Source: Nectonema munidae (taxonomy: Eukaryota > Nematomorpha > Nectonematoida > Nectonematidae). From it: 64,000 nt of DNA. The stretch lies in the NCBI GenBank assembly GCA_030549495.1, contig JAUIRK010000909.1, positions 914,001 through 978,000 of the forward strand, read 5' to 3'. Positions 13,018 to 22,820 of this stretch are shown one piece after another; the first letter of the stretch is position 1, and the number at the start of each line of letters is the position of its first letter. Position numbers and translations under genes: made by a program. Under the pieces are notes generated by a model. The model worked only from the letters and a program-made list of their open reading frames with translations. It did not search any database and had not been told where the DNA came from.

Positions 13018-13470
13018 TCAGTTTATCACGTTTTCTTTTTCTTCAAAAAAGGTCAAGCAAGATTTAGAATTGCAAATATGCATATGATCTAAATTATATT
13101 GAGAACACCTAGAGCAGAATAAAGATTCAGTTTTCGAACATGAAGTAGATAAATGGGATAACCCACAAAATCTACAGCTGGGTTTACTTGAGCGACAATC
13201 TTTCGCAAAATGATCAAATTTGTTACAGTTATAGCAAATTTTAATAAAAGAACGTAACAACTCAAGAGGAAATGCAAAATAGTTAATATAAATAGAGAGA
13301 GAGAGACTTATTATTTTATAAAACAGATTTGTTTTCTTGACAATAGAAATATCGGAAATTTTAAGGTCATAATCAATTCTGTTAGGGTTATTCCAATATA
13401 ATGTTTCATAATGAAATGATTCTTTGTAATTGATAAACTCTCCGAAAAGATTTTTGATCTGCCCGTTCAT
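13018..13470 (-). pseudogene. LINE ORF1, gag-like CCHC zinc-knuckle protein
   Basis: A 150-residue open frame. The C-terminal half carries clustered cysteine/histidine knuckles: CYNCNKFDHFAKDC, then CRFCGLSHLSTSC, then CSRCSQYNLDHMHIC. This pattern is that of the RNA-binding ORF1 protein of Jockey/I-type LINEs, which coats the element RNA. The N-terminal part (RNA-recognition-like in relatives) seems short, so the frame is probably truncated at its start. It ends just upstream of the endonuclease ORF. Confidence 0.75.
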
Positions 13471-13499
13471 ATTCTTTAAGGTAAATGTAGTTATTTTGA

Positions 13500-14529
13500 A
13501 ATTGATATATCTTTCAGTTTCATTGAACTATTCTCAAGTAAAATTTTATTATTCTGTTCTCTGTTTGTGAAATAAGAATAATTTTTAGCGCACGTTTCTG
13601 CAGAACTTCAAATATATCCTTTTCAAAAGGTTACGAAGTTACAACACTATAGTTCATGTATGATAAAATAAGCTGTTTATATATGAAAAGTCTAATGTGG
13701 AAAAGTTATTCTTTGTAATATACAAAATCCTAAACTATTCTATTCAGATTTAAGCTTTGTTGATATATATTCTCATTTAATTTCAAAGTACGACTTAAAA
13801 TGAGATCTTCAAATTCTTCTATACCCATTGATTTTGTTTAGTTTTTACCCCAAAAAAAATTCGAAATGATATATTCTTAGTGTTTTCAATTTGTCTTCTA
13901 TAGATCGCTGTTTTTCTAATATGGAGGTAAGATTAAAATAACCATAAATTTTGGAGATTTAATATTACTTCAATCAACCAATTACTGATTAAATATATAT
14001 CATGAGAATGTGCGAAATCTATTAATAGGTTTTTAGATGTTTTTAGTATGTTGCATATACTACGTTGATCATTAAGATGTTTAGCTACAACAATTTTCAT
14101 TTTTTGAGATATTATCAGGCATTCTTTAACTTTAAATATTAATTTAAGATAAAATTTTTAGTGACTTATATTGTTAAATTTATATTTAGATAATGCTAAT
14201 AAAAAATTTATAATATCTTTGAAAATTAAAACTTTTTTTTATCATATTTTTAAGCTCCGTCGGCCTATTTTTTTCTAACATGGTTCTGGTAAGATATTTT
14301 TCATTTTATGAACTTTTTTTTTATTCTCATAAAATCTAATCTCAGGAATCTTTAACAATCTAGTTAATTTTTTAATTAATACTATCTTTATATGTCTGCA
14401 CACATTTTTTCTTCTTATAGTCACAATTTTATTTTTGTGTTATAATATAACATTACAAATGAGTGTGAAAATGAATATGATTATTCTTATTAATTATCAA
14501 GCTTCATATTGTCAAGAGAATTTTTTTTA
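13500..14529. other. No gene recognised between LINE and piggyBac
   Basis: AT-rich sequence. It may include the 5' UTR of the LINE near 13480-13560. I see no other supported feature. Confidence 0.4.
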
Positions 14530-14533
14530 TTAA

Positions 14534-15600
14534 CACTAGAATGGCAAAAACAATTTTACCTTTTTGTCTTGAGTCAAAATCGACACCCTTACAAATCTTA
14601 TGTATTAAAAATAAACTTATAAAATTTGGAAAAATATTATATTAGCATAGAAGACAAGAGAAACTGATTTGTTTTTTTTACATTGATAATTCACAAATAA
14701 GTATCCGTTATTCCCATTATGATAAAATCTACTTTCAAACTTTACTTTTTTGGGACGAAGTCATTTTTGATCTCAAATTTCCAACGTGATATTTTGAGAT
14801 CACTCAGTTTTCCCACTAAAGCCACTAGTGAAAAAGTCAGCAGCTATATAATAGCCTTTATTTTTGACTTCTTGACTCTTGCAACTACATTTTCAGTAAA
14901 CATTTCTTCTAAACGAGAATCTTTTTCCTGTGCACCTAGGTAAGGTAAAATTTTGAAAGCATTTACTTTCAACTTCGACAAGTAGTCAAAATTTGATGCC
15001 AGGTTTATCTGGGTTTTAGGCATATAAACAGTAACTGGATATCTATTTTTAGATAAAAGCAACTGTTCATGTCAAGCGAAACTTTGAGATGTATGATCCA
15101 GAGCAATTCTCCGTGAACAAATCAAAAACTTTCCTGATTTGGGTTAATTTATCATAGATGAATTTTAAATTATTTCTCGACATTTTATCTCTGAATAAAT
15201 TGGGCCCATATTTTTAACTCCGTAAAAGATCAAGATTATGATTCTTACCATACAAGTCCTGTGCGTACTGCAAAGAGATAAATGCTTCAAGCTGATCAAA
15301 ATTCAGAAACCATGTAAAGTCAAGCTTTTTTACTTCAGTTTCAGTACAATTTTTTTACAATTCGAAGGATTGGTTCGTTAATAAACAGTTTCCATGCCAT
15401 GTAAGGAGACAAATGTCAGAAAAAGCAGTAAAAACATTGGCTCTAGTAATAATTTCCAAGCGAATATTTTCATTCAAACTGAAGGAAGTATCTAACGATT
15501 CACATTCTGATAATATGAATGAATACGAAGAGCTGTCACTATATGAAGTTATCTCACCAAAGTTTTCAGCACTATTGGAATCAAAGCACAATTGGAAAAA
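14534..15600 (-). mobile_element. piggyBac transposase remnant no. 1
   Basis: Minus strand. Recognisable blocks in order: an acidic N-terminal region (15591-15400), then DKMSRNNLKFIYDKLTQIR and VFDLFTENCSGSYISKFRLT (about 15190-15070), then VTVYMPKTQINLAS and FKILPYLGAQEKD (15062-14900; piggyBac relatives read YMP.KP and PYLGKDE here), then EIKNDFVPKK, and at the end NYQCKKNKSVSLVFYANI (about 14690-14640). The 3' terminus reads TTAA (14530-14533) followed by CACTAGAATGGC, fitting piggyBac's TTAA target. Frames change several times and the middle is short, so it is inactive. The 5' terminus was not found. Confidence 0.75.
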
Positions 15601-15739
15601 TAAATTTTCTTTCCATCTATCTTGTCTAGAGTCGTGTCGTACCCACAGGGAGGCAGGGGCAAAGCCTCCAAAAATTCCCCCTTCTGTAGTAAAAACACAT
15701 AAGATTATGCTTATGCAAAAAAGACCTTAGTCCATGAAT

Positions 15740-16150
15740 ATCAGGTGCTCTTAATATTTGATTCGAGTGATAGTTATACGGGATGCGAGACAGCTTAATA
15801 AACTTTTTGTTAAAAAACTGATTTCATTTCTAACCTTTTCAAAAAAAACACTCGGTGTTTTAGTTCCTTTCGCAACAACATATCTATGTGGAACGGGATT
15901 TTCATCTCTTCAGATTAAATACAAGTCGAGAAATCATCTAGATGCGAAGCATAATATGCGTTTTGCACTTAGCCAAAAGCAGTTCGAATCGCAAAATCAA
16001 TTGAAACTTAACCGGAATAAAATGTCATTAATTTTAACTTTAAAAAAAATTATATATTTTTTATTTTGTTCTGGGGGAGGGGGGTGCGGGAATCTTTTAC
16101 CACATAAGGGGTGGTAGGACCTAAAAAGATTAAGAATCACTTTTTTATAT
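15740..16150 (+). mobile_element. hAT transposase C-terminal fragment and 3' terminus
   Basis: Plus-strand frame 15758-16117 contains LVPFATTYLCGTGFSSLQ followed by RNHLDAKHNMRFALS. This is the hAT dimerisation domain of the SCAND3/ZBED/FAM200 type, which typically ends an element. Shortly after comes AGATTAAGAATCACTT, like the usual hAT terminus. Only this tail is present, directly downstream of piggyBac no. 1. The 5' part is missing, either never inserted or deleted. Confidence 0.72.
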
Positions 16151-16554
16151 TATACAAGTAATGGTGTGGCTTGTGCTGAGAAAATCAATTCAAAAAGCAA
16201 AAAGACTAAATTGCAACAAACCCATCCATCACTTGTTCTGTGATGCTCATCTTATGAGATAAATAAGAGCACGAGAGGTAATAACACATCTACATAACAA
16301 TATTATAAGGTATAAAATATAGCCTAGAAATTACAAAAAATAAAAGTTCACTTGTTTGCTTCCTTTAATAAAGCAAAACCAAAAATACTCGGTCAAACAT
16401 TTAAATTGATGACAATAATAAGTATGCATTTCAATTCACAATGCATATTTATAGTTACAAAATGATTCATAATGTATATCTTCTTAAGATTGGTAGTCAG
16501 CGTCAGATACGTTGCTGGAAGATGAAAGAGAACTTTCTTGCGTTTCTTCATTAA

Positions 16555-16741
16555 GGGGTCGTTCACAATTGACGTCAACTTTTTTTTTTGATAAATTTCA
16601 ACCCCCCCCCCCCCCCCCCCCCCCTCATGTCAACTTTTAGATATATCATCACTTAACAAAATTGACTTATGTCAACTTTGGATCCCCCCCCCCCCCCCTC
16701 CTCCTCCCCTGTTTTAGTTGACGTCAATTGTGAACGACCCC
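16555..16741. mobile_element. PIF/Harbinger-type MITE
   Basis: Perfect terminal inverted repeats: the left end GGGGTCGTTCACAATTGACG (continuing to about 26 bp) is mirrored exactly at 16716-16741. Both sides are flanked by TAA (16552-16554 and 16742-16744), fitting the 3-bp TWA target of PIF/Harbinger, whose termini often begin GGGGTC. The interior is two C-rich tracts separated by an AT spacer. The perfect ends imply a fairly recent insertion. There is no coding capacity. Confidence 0.85.
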
Positions 16742-16902
16742 TAACTGTATATTCTATAGGTGCTATTGGTTGGACAACCTACAGGATTATGAGGAATTGG
16801 TTTGGAAACAAAACGTCTTAATATTTTACAGATGCACGAGTTTTGTAAGAAAATCCGGTGACATTAGTCAAACAAAAATAACAGTCTGTGGAGTGCTTAC
16901 TT

Positions 16903-17146
16903 GACTCCCAGAATTCATAGCAACTTCGAATGCCATATGGTTGTTCTTCGTCTTTCTTATCCAACCGCGCAAGTTGCATGCACATGTCAAACAGATGAAT
17001 TGTGGTGCCCAGGATTTACTACTATCCACTTTTGAATCATAGTATAGTTCATACGCTTTCTTCAAAAATGGTGTAAAAGTTTTCCGATTAGATAGTCGCA
17101 CACATAAAACAAATGTGAATTTATGCAATCTCTGGACGTCATAATT
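16903..17146 (-). CDS. Exon-like Cys-rich N-terminal domain of an unclassified family
   Basis: Minus strand. It is preceded by a good acceptor (pyrimidine-rich TTTTTAATTTTCAG at about 17160-17147) and ended by a consensus donor GTAAGC after GSQ. In between is one open frame carrying AYELYYDSKVD, SSKSWAPQFICLTCACNLRG and WIRKTKNNHMAFEVAM. This is the same domain as at 22524-22680: AYELY, then KSWAP, then a C-x2-C pair, then GW, then a basic patch, then F.V/I. In related invertebrate proteins it is the N-terminal cysteine module of a long protein of unknown function. Downstream exons were not identified; the frame near 16500-16578 and the MITE at 16555 complicate that side. It may be a host gene or an element relic. 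Confidence 0.5.
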
Positions 17147-17850
17147 TTTCCTTAACCTGAAAATTAAAAAGAAACAAGTGAAGGATTTGTAATGCTATAC
17201 ATTAAATGTTTTGACACATTATCTTTAATATAACTACTTTGAGAAACGACGATAATATTATGTTGCATGAAAAATTTATCAAAACGAGGGTGAAAATGTC
17301 AATATTTCCAAAACCTCATGTGATAGAGCAAAACGATTATAGAGTTGAAATCAGCATAAAAAACTACATTTGAAAAAGTCAACCCCCCCCCAGATGTCTT
17401 TTGCTTTTTTATCAGTAAAATAGACAAAAAAAAGGTTTTTACACACATCTCATAAAATAAAAAAAAAAAAAAATATCTCCCCTCCTCTTTTTTTTTTTTA
17501 CAACATGCATGTTTTCAGTTTAACCGTGTTTGTAACCTTTAGAATAGAAGTTCCTATCAATATTTCTTATAATCTTCAAAAATCACATTAGCCCTTTTTA
17601 AGTAACTTCATTCTTATAAGTCAATACAAAATGTAGTGAATACTCAAATGATATTTATAATTCTTTTAATTTTCGTTTTTTTTGTATTTTTTGAAAAAAA
17701 AAATTGAAAGCAATAATCAAAACCAACTAGATAAATTTGAAAATTGACAAGAGTATTTTCAATTTATTGAAAATAAATCATAAATTTGACCAATAAAATA
17801 TTTGTTTTATTACATGATATTTATACTTTTCATTCTTTCCTAATTTTTAG

Positions 17851-20800
17851 AAAGTTTCTAGACCTAAAGTCAAAACGGCGAGTACTAAGAAACAAGTATC
17901 CAAAAAGACAATTACATCCAAAAAAGTGAAAATTTGTAAAAGTTTTACCATTGATTGCTTAAATTCATCTGAAGACAACCTTGTTAATGTTGATGCCTTA
18001 GTAAGTTTCAAATTCCTCTTCTACAAATTTTGTTCATTAATAACTTTTTCTAAATGGAAGATCTTTTTACTACTACCACAAAAGTGGCGAAGCAAGAGGG
18101 AGGGTGATTCCTCTAAGGAGATCCCCACCCTCGTGAAAAAAATATCTATTACTCCTATGTGCTAAGTGCGATAAAATCATAATAATGCCATTAAATGTTA
18201 CAGGGAGCTACTTTAACAGATACGGAAAAAATGGTTCAGCGAGTTTCAACATAATTTTTAACCTGCTAGGGGCGAAAAATAGCTTCCCCATATTTTAATG
18301 ATAGGCCTGGGTGAGCAAGCTTTTTCGTGCGGCAGCGCAGCATGGTATAGTAAAATGGGCAATATTTAAAACAACACAAAAGTTTTAAAGAACCGAACAA
18401 TATGTTTTTTACTAATATTAAAAAAAAATTAAGATTAAATTCCATTGAAAATTTATTGATTCATCTTTTTAGCTATGATAAAACAATTTATTTTTCTTCA
18501 AATCTTAATTTTTAATGTAAATAATAAACTTCTTTTAAAAATAATTACTAGATTTATATTTTTTATACACTTGAAACAATAAATATAAATCAAAAGTAAC
18601 TTCAATCTTAAATTTTTACAAGAAAGAAAAAAAAGCCATTTTGGTTAAAATAGTTCGAACGGTATTATGATCGTGAACTTTGAATATCTAAAATTTTCCA
18701 TTCAAATTTTTTTGCATCAATGATATTGAACTGACGGGTGAATGACCTTTATTTTATCTCTTCGACCTGCACAAAAACTTCCCAAGGCCGCATGCGGTTC
18801 GTAGTTTGCCCGCCTCTGTGATTGGGTGTCCATAACGTATTTTATTTTTTATCTTTTTATTTTTAAACGATGAATAGGTTAATTTTCTTCGAAGTAAAAT
18901 AAAAGTAAATGGAAAGACAAATAATTTGAAGAAAAGTGTCGATGTTAGCGAATGGAAAAGAATGGTCGTCGTAAACGTTAAAGTTCCATTTTCAAAAAGG
19001 TAAAATTTCATTTTTTACATTCTGTTGCAATGGTATACTAATATTATTTACCGTGAATACTTTTTTTACGATTGGCGCACATTTGGTTGGGGGAGGGGGG
19101 GGGGGGGGAGATCTACCTAAGTAGTTTATTTAATATGAACCAAGCTTGTTTACAATTGGGGAGGGGAAAGCTTGAGAAAAATTATTAGATCCTCTGTCTG
19201 TCTCTCGTTTACCTGTTCTCTGATTCTCTTAACTTTTCGTTGTTTTGCACACACGTTACTAAGAACGATCTCAACACGTGTTAAAATGCTACGATAATAA
19301 TCAACTCACTCATCCTCTTCTGGTTCATCCAACCTTTCGAATTTACTTTGATAGTGATGCCAGTTGGAGTTGGAAGATTTTCTTTTGGTAAAGTTTTTCT
19401 TTTGAAAATAATCATACGAGGCAGTTTCTGGCCATTGGCAACCAAGAACTACAGTAAAGTGTGACTTTTCGTTTCCTGTCTTACGATTGGATACTGTACT
19501 AGTTCCTATTTTCCCGACAGTATGATTCATAGGGATGTCAAAAGTAATGGCATTTCGTCCATATTGGTAATGTTCTCTGGTCGGATTATCTTTTCAACAA
19601 TTAAGTTTTGGCAGTAGGTAAGAAAAATACTTAGCTTTTCATAATCTTTCTCTAAAACTTATTTTGTCTTCTTCACTTGGCGCAGGTCAGTCATCTTGTT
19701 TTTTCTTATCATAGATTCATTTATATTAAATTCCTTTGCATTCGCTCTATTTCCATGTTCTTAAAACACTAATATATAAAACAAAATAGTAAAAAAGATT
19801 TGAATCTGCCTTTTATCAGTATTTTTTTCTAAAATAAAAAATAAAAAAAATGTTTTTGAGTAAAAAAAACTTTTGAAATATAAAATATATTGAACAATAT
19901 AGTTATTAAAAACCGGCATTTTAATTGCAAGAATAAAATGTATTTTCAAATATCATTTTTATTAATTTAATTTTACTTTATTTTACTCTCTTCCATATAC
20001 AAGACACACCAGATTATAAGGCGCACTTATGATTTTAGAAAAAAATACAGATTTTAAAGTGCGCCTTATAGTCCGAAAATTACTACTTTATTTGACTCCA
20101 AACTTGCATAAAGTTTATGCTTGCTGCCATTTTCTAAAAGTAGATAAAGTATATGTATCTTTGACTTCAAATGATAGAGTAAATGTAGTAACAATTCCTA
20201 AATCATTAGAAAAAAATGGAAACTAAAGAATGTATATGGAAAGAGTAAAAAATTGATGTTACTTATGTAATATTTCACCTCCTCAAGGCTTCTTAGAACT
20301 TCCAAATAAAAGAAAAGAAAAGACTAGTGTGTGAAAATGTATTGATTATTATTATTGAAGTGTATAAAGGTAAATGTACCGTGTAGTGTTTTAATCGAAA
20401 AGGCACAATTGCGCCGCTTGTTTCTAACTATGAGGAAGGTAGGCTTGATGCGGGATCGAACCCAATACCTTGAATTATCGAAACCCAGTATCTAACCAAC
20501 CTTACTCACGCCCCCAAGAGATGTACTCATAAATTAAAAACTATTTTCCTATTCACTTCAATTAAAGTGAAACTTGGCCTTGTGCTACTTCAATCAAATT
20601 TCTAAAGTTAGTTGTGTTTTTCGATGAAGCTGTTCTTATTCTTCGAACTTTGAATTTATAATACCTGATCTTAGTTTGGATATAATCATGTTCAAATGGG
20701 AAAAAGTTTCGCAGATATTCAGAATCAAAGTAATTTAAATCTATAGGAAGCAGAATTCAAACTGGGAAATTCTTATTCACCATGTTTCATATATTATGTT

Positions 20801-21290
20801 ACATATTATTGGCCTTGAATTAATTAATTATAATTTTCTTCAATAATGCTTACATCATTTTCTGTCAAAGTACTAATATCTTAACTACAAATAGATACAT
20901 CATAAAATGTTCTCTTTAACAGCTATGCTTTAAGGACATAAAAATAATGCTACGCTGTATTTAAATATAATATACTTTACTTTATGTACTAGTAAGGATT
21001 TTAATATATTTTTGTATACTAATACTATAGGTTTATCACAGTTGAATCAGCTTAGGCTAATATCGAGTATTTATATATTATAAGAATTTTTTATATAAAT
21101 GCCCTTTTTTGACTTTAAGAAAAGGACTTCTATATTTTTATACTTATTTTACTATTTAAGGTATCTGAAGTATTTGACGAAGAAATTTTTGAAAAAACTA
21201 AAACTTCGAGATTTTTTACGAGTTATTTCAACAGGAAAAGATAAGTATGAAATTGTTTATTTCAATGTCAATGATGAACAAGAATCTTAA
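17851..21290 (+). CDS. RpL22: Ribosomal protein L22e (three coding exons; start exon not found)
   Basis: A component of the 60S ribosomal subunit. Exon A is 17851-18000 (acceptor TAATTTTTAG, donor GTAAGT): a Lys-rich leader as in arthropod L22, then [20 protein letters not shown], matching the KFTIDCTHPVEDG-type L22 signature. Exon B is 18878-18999 (donor GTAAAA): [12 protein letters not shown] and VNVKVPFSK. Exon C is 21161-21290: [20 protein letters not shown] and [16 protein letters not shown], then TAA. Phases agree (0, 0, then 2, with the Arg codon split AG/G), giving 133 residues plus an unseen N-terminus; human L22 has 128. The segment [12 protein letters not shown] in exon B replaces the usual Gly-rich loop and is unusual. 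Introns are 877 and 2161 bp and full of repeats. Everything visible is intact, so I take it as functional. The first exon (ATG) lies upstream and was not identified. Confidence 0.93.
18305..18816. mobile_element. Non-autonomous hAT element in RpL22 intron 1
   Basis: The left end reads CTGGGTGAGCAAGCTTTTTC and the right end, reverse-complemented, CAGAGGCGGGCAAACTACG. Both fit the hAT terminus CAGRGGTGGGCAA. The right end also shares CCGCATGCGGCC/TT with the hAT at 27712, so the two are relatives. Flanks TGATAGG and TGATTGG form a decayed 8-bp target duplication. No coding capacity. It ends only about 60 bp before RpL22 exon B. Confidence 0.62.
19300..20020 (-). mobile_element. pogo/Tigger-type transposase fragment in RpL22 intron 2
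   Basis: Minus strand. The frame at 19530-19306 holds [19 protein letters not shown] and [13 protein letters not shown], a block that follows the first catalytic Asp in pogo/Tigger DDE transposases (relatives read ...TGHEKTRFTVVLAC). An upstream frame near 19560 reads NMDEMP, the expected Asp motif. The segment after it ([12 protein letters not shown]) keeps the family's FKRKTLPK pattern. Near 20006-20070 is TTATAAGGCGCACTT with an inverted AAGTGCGCCTTATAG, the sort of terminus these elements have. It is a short, dead fragment. Confidence 0.65.
20278..20520 (-). mobile_element. tRNA-derived SINE in RpL22 intron 2
   Basis: On the minus strand the head (20515-20440) has an A-box-like TAAGGTTGGTTAGATACTGG and a canonical B box GGGTTCGATCCC, so it derives from a tRNA and would be transcribed by Pol III. 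The body continues through GCGGCGCAATTGTGCC to a 3' tail rich in ATAATAATAATC. The tail segment (20278-20375) is repeated at 33411-33505 and the head/body at 5885-6068, so this is a dispersed family. It lies antisense to RpL22. Confidence 0.72.
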
Positions 21291-21304
21291 TATGAGTTCA
21301 AAAG

Positions 21305-21310
21305 AATAAA
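21305..21310 (+). promoter_or_regulatory. Poly(A) signal of RpL22
   Basis: AATAAA lies 15 bases after the RpL22 stop codon. The 3' UTR would thus be very short, as is common for ribosomal protein genes. Confidence 0.7.
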
Positions 21311-22820
21311 TTGATTTTTACTTCTTATTTTGAATATTTTTTTAAGCATATATTTATTATTTGTAAGTTGTATTTTTAATTTTGCTTCCTGTTTCACCTC
21401 TTCCTAGCGTTAATATAGCGCCAATTCATCCTAAATAAGTTTGATCTGCATATTATTTGTAGATTATTTCAGAGTTAGGTTAATCAAACTTAAAAAAAGA
21501 GTTATGGAAAGAAAAAATAAATAAAAATCTTTACGACAGACTAGTTTTAGAAAAGCTGATCAAAATGAAGAAATTTTAGCAGTGAAAAAAGCAGTAAATC
21601 ATCTTTAAATTATACTTACAAATATTACACATTATTTTAAATGAAAGTATAATTTTTAGTCCTTACAAATTTTATGTTGAGTAAAAAAAGGATAAATTGT
21701 TTCGCTTGTTAAAAAGATATCTAAAATCTTGATTTCGTTAAAATTGTCATTTTATCTGAAAAATGAGTTAAAAAAATTTTCTTAGAAAATTCAACTGTTT
21801 TAATAACTCTCATGCCACTGCCAGCCTTTTTACTCTATTTTCCTGCATTAAATATGTTACGAAAATTAAAAGATGTAAATTTTATTACCTTTTTAGTGGT
21901 GATGATATTTTCTTATATAAGTTCAAAATTATGGAAAATTTTATAAAAATGCATGACTTGATGGAGCATGAAAAATATTGGCGTAATTTTTTTTCCAAAA
22001 AGCTATCAATAGAAGACCATAAAAGATAAAATAGAAGATTTCAATAAATTATTAACGCCATCTATAAATGGAAATTTTTTTATAACGAGTATAAACACAT
22101 CTTATAAACTGTTGAAATATTAATTTTATATGATAACTATTTTATTAAAGCAATGCTAAGAAACTTTTTTAGAAGTTAAATTTAATTTTTTCTCACCATT
22201 ATTCGCATTCATAACACTATGTAACAAAATAAAAAAAAAATTGTTTATTATATTTTTTCAAATTTTTTTTATCAATGTATATTTTTTAATACTATACTTA
22301 CTTATAATTTTTGTTTAGTTTATTAATTTTTTGTTAGATTTACTTATTGAGGATGTCTCATAGACAATGTAAAAATTCTCCAGATTCATTTTGTTATGTA
22401 TGTTGGTCAAAAATTATACTTTTTGATAAAAAAAAAAGTCAAAAATTATACTAGAAAAAACAGGTAGTACACAAAATTATTAAAGGATCAAAACTGTCGA
22501 CTGCATATGAACTATATTTTGGAATGCCTATGGATGACCATGACAAATCATGGGCTCCACATGTAGTATGTGGAAGTTGTCGTTTAACCTTAGAAGGATG
22601 GTTGAGGGGAACAAGAAAAGCAATGCCTTTTAGAATTCCCAGAATTTGGAGAGAACCTAAAAATCATCTTAATTATTGCTACTTCTGTATGATTGCTATA
22701 TCGAAGTATAGAAAAGTAAACGGTAGACAAGCGCTTCAATATCCAAAGACACACCATCATCAAAAGCACTTGTTTTACATGATAGCAGTATAACAATACC
22801 ACTATCGCCAAAAAAATTAA

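Larger units (their letters stand above)
10010..13480 (-). mobile_element. Jockey/CR1-group non-LTR retrotransposon (LINE), degenerate
   Basis: Read on the minus strand, the order is ORF1 (gag-like zinc knuckles, 13470-13018), apurinic endonuclease (about 12984-11883), reverse transcriptase (11444-10572) and a C-terminal part (10555-10142). This is the standard two-ORF layout of the Jockey superfamily. ORF2 is spread over at least six separate open stretches in different frames, so the copy cannot be expressed as it stands. The 3' side runs into a GATA/TATC microsatellite (about 10031-10048). The exact ends and the target duplication are not resolved. Confidence 0.85.

Noticed and set aside
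18754-19011. 85-codon minus-strand frame
   Set aside because: It is antisense to L22 exon B and to the end of a hAT MITE.
20029-20226. 65-codon frame considered as the missing middle exon of L22
   Set aside because: The real middle exon is at 18878-18999, with matching phases and conserved motifs. This frame overlaps a pogo-type terminus and has no fitting donor.
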